A DNA stretch of 64,000 bases from Allopusillimonas soli (GTDB lineage Bacteria > Pseudomonadota > Gammaproteobacteria > Burkholderiales > Burkholderiaceae_B): the NCBI RefSeq assembly GCF_004153445.1, contig NZ_SDQC01000003.1:124001-188000 (forward strand), written 5' to 3'. The notes beneath the pieces are model-generated. The model was not told where the DNA came from, did no database searches, and was given only the letters and a program-made list of their open reading frames with translations. A program made the position numbers and the translations under genes. Positions 58,665 through 64,000 of the stretch are shown piece after piece. Positions within the stretch are counted from its first letter, which is position 1, and each line of letters begins with the position of its first letter.

Positions 58665-59557
58665 CGTCGCGCCGGCACCGACGATCGAAGCAAGGCGATA
58701 AAGCGCTGGGCCAGCAGCGATGGGGCCAGCGCCACGGACTGGGCCAGCGTGACGTCTATGCGTATGCGCGGGCGCAGTGGCTTGACGACCAGCCTGTCCG
58801 AGAAGGTGCTCGCCACAAAAGGATTGACGATGCCAATGCCAACGCCCGCCGCGACCATGGAGCAGATGGTGATGGATGAGTTGGTCTCGACGACAATATC
58901 TTCGGGATACTTTCTATCGCGCATCAATGCGCGCATGGCGATGATGAGGTCATCGGTGTCGTTCAATAGAATGAGCCGGTGCGCATGCAGGCTGCCGATA
59001 TCCACCCGGGCCGCCCGGGCAAGCTCATGTTCGCGCGGCACCACGCACACGGCCGCGTCCCTCAGCAACCGTGATGTGACTATATCGCTTTGTGCGATCG
59101 TGCCCGTCGTCAGGGCGAAATCGATCAGATCCTGCCGCAGATAATCGACAAGCTGATGTGTGCCCAGCGTCTGCAAATTCACATAGACGCTGGGATTCAT
59201 CTGCATGAAGCGGCTGATCGCATCGGGCAGCAGGCCGGCGCCAAGTGTCGGCGTGCTGCCTATGCGCAATACGCCCGTGCCCGACTTGCGCAGAATCTGC
59301 ACCGCGGACTCGATTTTTTCCAGGCCTTCGAAATGTTTGCGTACCGACTGGTACAACTGGCGGCCCTCGCGTGTCGGCCTCAGGCGGCCGTTGTACAGGT
59401 CAAAAAGGTCCAGCCCGGTCGCGCTGCGCAGTTCGGCCAGGCGCCGGCTGATGGATGGCTGGGTCGTATTCAGGGCCAGGGCGGCTCTCGTCGTGGTGCC
59501 GGTTTCCATGACGGCCCTGAAGGCCTGTATCTGCTGGAAATTCAATGGACGGGTCAT
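58661..59557 (-). CDS. LysR-family transcriptional regulator
   Basis: A 298-residue LysR regulator with an HTH at about 6-65 (FQQIQAFRAVMETGTTTRAA, TTQPSISRRLAELR) and an effector domain from about 95. It is divergent from the beta-propeller-Glt transporter operon across a 170-bp gap, so it most likely controls that operon. By pattern it resembles LysR proteins set beside amino-acid or opine catabolic genes, but no ligand can be read from the sequence. Confidence 0.92.
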   Translation of the reverse strand: MTRPLNFQQIQAFRAVMETGTTTRAALALNTTQPSISRRLAELRSATGLDLFDLYNGRLRPTREGRQLYQSVRKHFEGLEKIESAVQILRKSGTGVLRIGSTPTLGAGLLPDAISRFMQMNPSVYVNLQTLGTHQLVDYLRQDLIDFALTTGTIAQSDIVTSRLLRDAAVCVVPREHELARAARVDIGSLHAHRLILLNDTDDLIIAMRALMRDRKYPEDIVVETNSSITICSMVAAGVGIGIVNPFVASTFSDRLVVKPLRPRIRIDVTLAQSVALAPSLLAQRFIALLRSSVPARR

Positions 59558-59626
59558 GGGTCACAGTATGTCGGAATTGAATAGATACCGAATAAAAAAG
59601 AATTATCGCGCATTGGCACCGATTCC

Positions 59627-59632
59627 TATAAT
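59627..59632 (+). promoter_or_regulatory. candidate -10 box of the beta-propeller/Glt operon
   Basis: A perfect TATAAT hexamer stands in the LysR-operon intergenic region. No matching -35 hexamer lies 16-18 bases upstream (TATCGC or TTATCG only), which is typical of an activator-dependent promoter, here presumably needing the divergent LysR protein. Transcription would begin near 59639. Confidence 0.55.
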
Positions 59633-59728
59633 CATTCACAGCAAAGGCAGTCCGTGCCAGGAAGACTGGCCTGGGCCCGCCGTTTTCCCCATTACTGCGC
59701 CAGCGCGCTCAACACCCCGCAAAACGCC

Positions 59729-61024
59729 ATGACTACCGTCGACCGCAGCCCGGTATTGCATCACTGCCCGATCCGCAGACTGGGAAAGGATGAACTGCAT
59801 CACTTCTTCGGGTATTACGATAAAACCGTGTGGGACAGGCATGACCGGTACATTCTTGCCAATCGCGTTCCCGTCATGAACGCCGACCTGCGGCCCGACC
59901 TGCAAATGGAAGTCGGCTATTTCGACCCTGAAAATGGCGACTGCTTCACGTCCTGCGGCGTGACAACCGCCTGGAACTGGCAGATGGGCTGCCAACTGCA
60001 ATGGCTGGACGGCGCGCCGGGCCTGCAATTCATCTACAACGTCCGAACAGACCGTACCGACGGCCTGTATCCTGGCTTCGGCAGCGCCATCCACGATGTG
60101 CATACCGGACAAACACGGTATCTGGACACGCCGGTCTATGTTGCAGCGCCGAACGGCAAGTATGCCCTGGCAGTGGACTACAGCCGTCTTTTCATTACCC
60201 ACGAAACCATCGGCTACTGTGAAGAAGGTGGCAAGCGCAGCAACATGCCGCTGTGCCCGGGCGACGACGGCATTCACCATCTCGACCTGGCGACTGGCAC
60301 AACCCGCCTGCTTGTCAGCTATGCGGATCTGCGGCGCTTTCATCACCGCGCATCCATGGACAAAGCCATACACTGGGTAAGCCACATAGAAATCAACCCT
60401 TCGTCGAACCGTATTCTCTTCCTGCACCGCTGGACGGAACGCGTCGAAGACGAAACATGCTTTCTGCACCGGCTCATCACCATGGATCCAGACGGCGGCG
60501 ATATGCGGCTGCTCGAGTGCTCCGACCATCCCCTGCCGCAACTGGCCGAGGGCTTCGATCCGTCGGCCGTGGGCACCTACGATTATGAAAAATCGGAGTA
60601 TCAGATCTCACACCCCTTGTGGCGGGACGATCGACACATCATCGTCTGGGGCCCGCACCGCGGCAGCATCCACTATCACCTGTACCACGACAGCGAACCT
60701 GTGCGGGCGCAGGTCATCGGCCCGGACGCATTGACGGAAAACGGCCATATGACGTACTCCCCCGTCGACAAGCGTTGGCTTCTCACTGATACCTACCCCG
60801 ATCCTGAAAGCAATCAGCGCACGCTCATTCTCTACGATGTACGCGAAGATGTGCGCTACGACATCGGGCGGTTCTATACCGACCCCACGCTTCGCAAGGA
60901 AAACCGCTGCGACCTGCATCCTCGCTGGAGCAGGGACGGCAAATTGGTGTGCATCGATTCGGTGCACGAGCACGAACGTCAGATGTATGTCATCGACGTG
61001 ACTTCCCTGGTCGATCAGGACTAA
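59729..61024 (+). CDS. beta-propeller protein, oligogalacturonate-lyase-like
   Basis: A 431-residue protein with repeated four-stranded blade patterns and no signal peptide. It begins with LHHFFGYYDKTVWDRHDRY, then YVAAPNGKYALAVDYSRL, IEINPSSNRILFLHRW and the C-terminal HPRWSRDGKLVCIDSVHEHERQ. The layout resembles oligogalacturonate lyases (PL22) and TolB-like propellers; the His-rich C-terminal blade could hold a metal. A role on sugars is not supported by its neighbour, an amino-acid type ABC transporter. The ATG at 59729 lacks a ribosome site; a GTG at 59654 has AAAGG upstream and would add 25 residues. Confidence 0.65.
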   Translation: MTTVDRSPVLHHCPIRRLGKDELHHFFGYYDKTVWDRHDRYILANRVPVMNADLRPDLQMEVGYFDPENGDCFTSCGVTTAWNWQMGCQLQWLDGAPGLQFIYNVRTDRTDGLYPGFGSAIHDVHTGQTRYLDTPVYVAAPNGKYALAVDYSRLFITHETIGYCEEGGKRSNMPLCPGDDGIHHLDLATGTTRLLVSYADLRRFHHRASMDKAIHWVSHIEINPSSNRILFLHRWTERVEDETCFLHRLITMDPDGGDMRLLECSDHPLPQLAEGFDPSAVGTYDYEKSEYQISHPLWRDDRHIIVWGPHRGSIHYHLYHDSEPVRAQVIGPDALTENGHMTYSPVDKRWLLTDTYPDPESNQRTLILYDVREDVRYDIGRFYTDPTLRKENRCDLHPRWSRDGKLVCIDSVHEHERQMYVIDVTSLVDQD

Positions 61025-61057
61025 TAATCCTGGCTTGAACAATGAACGGAGACAACC

Positions 61058-61984
61058 ATGAAGAACTCACTCAAGCAATGCTGGAAAAATTTGAGCAGCG
61101 CGCTGCTGTTGGCGGGTATGCTGGCCGGCGCCGCAACAGGCCCGTCGGCAGCGGCCGAACTGAGCGGCACACTCAAGAAGATCAAGGATGCGGGCGTCGT
61201 GGTGGTGGGCTTTCGCGAAGCTTCCATTCCGTTCTCCTACTACAACGACGCCAAACAGCCCATCGGTTATTCCGTGGACATCACGAATCTTATTCTTGAG
61301 CGAATCAAGCAAGCGTTGAATTTACCGGACCTGCATGTTCGCAAACTGCCGATTACATCGCAAAACCGCATTTCCCTGCTGCAGAATGGCACCATAGACT
61401 TCGAATGCAATACGACAACCCACAATGCCTCGCGAGAGAAGCAGGTGGACTTCACCAACAGCTTTTTCATCATAGGCACCCGCCTGCTCACCAAGAAGGA
61501 CTCCGGAATCAAGGACTTCAATGATCTGAAAGGCAAGAATGTCGTGGTCGGCGCTGGCACGACCTCCGAGATTCTTTTGCGCAGAATGAATGCCGAAAAG
61601 AATATGGACATGAACGTCATCAGCGCCAAGGATCACAGTGAATCCTTCCTGACGCTGTCCACGGGACGGGCGCAGGCCATGATGATGGACGACGCCCTGC
61701 TGGCTGGAGAGCGCGCAAAGACCCGAAACCCCAAAGACTACGTCATTACGGGAACGCCGCAATCATTCGAAACCTACGGCTGCATGGTCCGCAAGGGCGA
61801 TACCGCCATGAAAGCCTTGCTTGATGATGTCATCGCCAAGGCGGAAACATCCGGCGAGGCCGCGAAAATCTACAACAAATGGTTCATGAATCCGATTCCG
61901 CCTAAGCAGTTGAACCTGGATTTCCCGATGTCGGACAGCATGAAGGCCTTGTTTGCACACCCCAATGACAAGATCACTCCCTGA
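61058..61984 (+). CDS. amino-acid ABC transporter substrate-binding protein, GltI-like
   Basis: A 308-residue receptor of the polar amino acid (PAAT) family. The signal peptide ends near residue 33 (GPSAAAE). VVVGFREASIPFSYYNDAKQPIGYSVDI is the standard ligand-pocket entry, LQNGTIDFECNTTTHNASREKQVDF resembles the GltI glutamate/aspartate receptor closely, and VVVGAGTTSEILLRRM begins lobe 2. By similarity the ligand is an acidic amino acid or a conjugate of one, but the propeller gene upstream suggests a less common substrate. Confidence 0.9.
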   Translation: MKNSLKQCWKNLSSALLLAGMLAGAATGPSAAAELSGTLKKIKDAGVVVVGFREASIPFSYYNDAKQPIGYSVDITNLILERIKQALNLPDLHVRKLPITSQNRISLLQNGTIDFECNTTTHNASREKQVDFTNSFFIIGTRLLTKKDSGIKDFNDLKGKNVVVGAGTTSEILLRRMNAEKNMDMNVISAKDHSESFLTLSTGRAQAMMMDDALLAGERAKTRNPKDYVITGTPQSFETYGCMVRKGDTAMKALLDDVIAKAETSGEAAKIYNKWFMNPIPPKQLNLDFPMSDSMKALFAHPNDKITP

Positions 61985-61997
61985 CGCGGGAATTACA

Positions 61998-62031
61998 CGG
62001 TCCGCAACGCAAGTTGCCGGTTCGCGGACCG
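61998..62031 (+). other. intercistronic stem-loop after the GltI-like gene
   Basis: An 8-bp stem (CGGTCCGC / GCGGACCG) with an 18-base loop fills the gap between the receptor and first permease genes. With no T tract it is more likely an mRNA-stabilising structure that lets the receptor be made in excess over the permeases, like the one after dctP. Confidence 0.6.
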
Positions 62032-62044
62032 GACGGAGCACCTG

Positions 62045-62782
62045 ATGAACTACAACTGGAACTGGGCCGTCCTGCTTCAACCAGTTGCCACGGGCGAAAG
62101 CGCAAACTATCTCGACTGGATCATCCACGGATTCTTCGTGACCTTCGGGCTTACCGTATGCGCATGGATGCTTGCCTTGGCTATTGGAACCTTCTTCGGC
62201 ATCCTGCGCACCTGGCCTAACCGCGCCGGCAGGATGCTGGGTACGGCCTATGTCTCGATATTCCGCAACATCCCGCTGATTGTTCAGTTCTTCATCTGGT
62301 ACTTCGTCGTTCCTGAAATACTGCCAACCGCCGCGGGAAACTGGATCAAAGGCATACAGCCCTCCGTGCAGTTCTTCGTCGTCTCGGTATGCGCCCTGGG
62401 CGTCTATACCGGTTCGCGCATCTGCGAACAATTGCGCGCAGGGATACTGGCGCTGCCCCGCGGACAAAAGAATGCGGCGCTCGCCATGGGTTTTTCTCTT
62501 TCGCAAAGCTACCGCCATATCATCCTGCCGCAGGTTTTCAGGCACGTGATGCCGCCGCTGACATCGGAATTCCTGATCATCTCCAAGAACTCGGCGGTGG
62601 CCTCGACCATAGGATTGCTTGAACTGAGCCGCCAGGCGCAACAGCTCGTGGACTTTACCGCGCAGCCTTATGAATCCTTCATCCTGGTAACGCTGGCCTA
62701 CGTTTTCATGAACTTCCTGATCCTTCGATTCATGAACTGGGTGCGGCGGCGCCACAGCGTTCCCGGCCTGATGGAGAACTGA
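62045..62782 (+). CDS. amino-acid ABC transporter permease, GltJ-like
   Basis: A 245-residue inner-membrane permease of the PAAT/His-Glu-Gln-Arg family with about five helices. TVCAWMLALAIGTFFGILRTWP starts the permease domain, AYVSIFRNIPLIVQFFIWYFVVPE is the hallmark, and the EAA-type coupling loop reads LPRGQKNAALAMGFSLSQSYRHIILPQ. It contacts the ATPase. One base separates its stop from the next permease gene, so the pair should be co-translated. Confidence 0.93.
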   Translation: MNYNWNWAVLLQPVATGESANYLDWIIHGFFVTFGLTVCAWMLALAIGTFFGILRTWPNRAGRMLGTAYVSIFRNIPLIVQFFIWYFVVPEILPTAAGNWIKGIQPSVQFFVVSVCALGVYTGSRICEQLRAGILALPRGQKNAALAMGFSLSQSYRHIILPQVFRHVMPPLTSEFLIISKNSAVASTIGLLELSRQAQQLVDFTAQPYESFILVTLAYVFMNFLILRFMNWVRRRHSVPGLMEN

Positions 62783-62783
62783 C

Positions 62784-63464
62784 ATGCTCGAATTCGACTG
62801 GCAGTCGCTGATCGACGCCCGCCAGATCCTTGCGGCCGGCGCCTGGATCACGCTCAAGGTCACTTTGGTGGCCATCGCCTGCGGCATGGCCTGGGGCACG
62901 CTGCTGGCCGTGTGCGCCGTGTCCCGGATCAAGCTCCTGAATACGTTCTCCCACGCCTACGTATCGCTGTTCCGGTCCATACCGCTGGTGATGCTGCTGC
63001 TCTGGTTCTTCCTGATCGTCCCCCAGGTGCTGAAAGCGGTTTTCGACCTGTCGCCCACGGTGGACATCCGCCTGGTGTCGGCCATGGTGGCCTTCTCGAT
63101 GCTGGAGGGCGCATTCTTCGCGGAGATCATCCGTGCGGGCATACTCGGTCTGTCGCGCGGCCAGTTCCATGCGGCGCGCTCCCTGGGTATGACGCCCTAC
63201 CAGACCATGCGCTACATCATTCTGCCGCAGGCATTCAAGGCGATGCTGCCCATCCTGCTGACGCAATGCATCGTAATCTTTCAAGACACCTCCCTGGTCT
63301 ATGTGATAGCACTGGGCGACTTCTTCCGCAATGCCGTCAGCATAGGCGAGCGGGACGGCACGCTGGTGCAGATGCTGCTGTTCGCCGGCCTGGTGTATTG
63401 GGCCATCTGCTCCACCTTGAGCGCGGCGGTCAAAATGGTTCAGCAAAGGACGCAACATGATTGA
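62784..63464 (+). CDS. amino-acid ABC transporter permease, GltK-like
   Basis: A 226-residue second permease subunit. [23 protein letters not shown] and the coupling loop [27 protein letters not shown] match GltK. The two permeases would form the heterodimeric channel. Its 3' end overlaps the ATPase gene by eight bases. Confidence 0.93.
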   Translation: MLEFDWQSLIDARQILAAGAWITLKVTLVAIACGMAWGTLLAVCAVSRIKLLNTFSHAYVSLFRSIPLVMLLLWFFLIVPQVLKAVFDLSPTVDIRLVSAMVAFSMLEGAFFAEIIRAGILGLSRGQFHAARSLGMTPYQTMRYIILPQAFKAMLPILLTQCIVIFQDTSLVYVIALGDFFRNAVSIGERDGTLVQMLLFAGLVYWAICSTLSAAVKMVQQRTQHD

Positions 63465-64000
63465 ACTGAAAGACGTATCAAAGTGGTATGGCAAATTCCA
63501 GGCGCTGCGCAATTGCTCCGTGACGGTCGCATCAGGGGAAGTCGTTGTTTTCTGCGGGCCATCGGGCTCCGGCAAGTCCACGTTGGTCAAGCTCATCAAT
63601 GGCCTGGAGGATTTCGAGCAGGGCGACATACTGTTCAAGGGCCGATCCATCCAGGCAGGCGGCACCAACCTGTCCGAACTGCGTACAAAGATCGGCATGG
63701 TATTCCAGCATTTCGAGCTGTTTCCGCACCTCTCGGTGCTGCGCAATCTCACGATTGCCCAGGAAAAGGTGCTGCGGCGTAATGGCGCCCAGGCACGCAA
63801 AAAAGCCATGGAACTGCTCGAACGCGTGGGGCTCGAAGCGCATGCGCACAAGTACCCCAGCCAGTTGTCCGGCGGCCAGCAGCAGCGTGTCGCCATCGCC
63901 CGCTCCCTCTCCATGGATCCGGAAGTCATGCTTTTTGACGAGCCCACGTCCGCGCTGGATCCGGAGATGATCAATGAAGTGTTGGCTGTCATGGTGGAAC
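63457..64000 (+). CDS. amino-acid ABC transporter ATP-binding protein, GltL-like (cut by window edge)
   Basis: The first 181 codons of an ABC ATPase. Walker [10 protein letters not shown], the Q-loop in [13 protein letters not shown], the signature [15 protein letters not shown] and Walker [15 protein letters not shown] are all present; the H-loop and about 60 C-terminal residues lie beyond the window. It powers the GltI/J/K-like importer. The ATG lies inside the end of the second permease gene, eight bases before its stop. Confidence 0.94.
   Translation, partial: MIELKDVSKWYGKFQALRNCSVTVASGEVVVFCGPSGSGKSTLVKLINGLEDFEQGDILFKGRSIQAGGTNLSELRTKIGMVFQHFELFPHLSVLRNLTIAQEKVLRRNGAQARKKAMELLERVGLEAHAHKYPSQLSGGQQQRVAIARSLSMDPEVMLFDEPTSALDPEMINEVLAVMVE

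Overview
The window is chromosomal DNA of a high-GC betaproteobacterium of the order Burkholderiales, most likely family Alcaligenaceae (relatives of Bordetella, Achromobacter or Pusillimonas). The evidence is the gene content and order: panC-scpA-DUF3460, ubiE-Tim44-ubiJ-ubiB, pcm-tolC, zapD-coaE, a DUF815 ATPase followed by a Nudix/ThiE-like fusion, a Bug-type periplasmic receptor and several TRAP/LysR units. No phage genes, insertion sequences, CRISPR arrays or rRNA are visible. One tRNA (Pro, CGG) is present. Genes are dense and many overlap by 1-8 bases.

Layout. 1-8.2 kb: the start of an exported protein, a TctE-type sensor kinase, then a catabolic operon with an isochorismatase-fold amidase, a DctP/DctQ/DctM TRAP transporter, a 653-residue aconitase-family hydratase and a LysR regulator. 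8.1-12.4 kb: a YjdF-like membrane protein, a small lipoprotein, an orphan TctD-type response regulator, an SDR dehydrogenase and an MFS transporter. 12.5-15.8 kb: tRNA-Pro, ispB, a DUF815 ATPase and the Nudix/ThiE-like fusion. 15.8-25 kb: an MdtABC/MuxABC-like RND efflux operon with its outer-membrane channel. 25-30 kb: zapD, coaE, an NlpE-like lipoprotein, a 76-residue HTH-only LuxR protein, panC, scpA and a DUF3460 gene. 29.8-34.2 kb: a DHA2 MFS pump and a LysR divergent from an alpha/beta hydrolase-Bug receptor pair. 34.2-43 kb: an MmyB-like regulator overlapping metH, a PanE-family reductase, then a cobalamin riboswitch with btuB and btuF. 43-52.3 kb: thiD, pcm, tolC, rfaE2, a di-iron ferritin-like protein and the ubiquinone genes ubiB, ubiJ and ubiE with a Tim44-domain protein. 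52.4-58.7 kb: phoB-phoR, pxpB-pxpC, ilvA and a YqaA-family protein. 58.7-64 kb: a LysR divergent from a beta-propeller protein and a Glt-type amino-acid ABC transporter, cut by the right edge.

How it fits together. Most of the window is housekeeping (CoA, ubiquinone, methionine, isoleucine, thiamine, phosphate control, cell division). Three LysR-controlled catabolic or uptake units of unknown substrate are set into it, and these are the parts most likely to hide new biochemistry: the amidase-TRAP-aconitase operon, the hydrolase-Bug pair and the beta-propeller-Glt operon. B12 supply (riboswitch, BtuB, BtuF) lies next to B12-dependent MetH. The two solute-receptor genes that sit inside operons (dctP and gltI) are each followed by a strong intercistronic hairpin.
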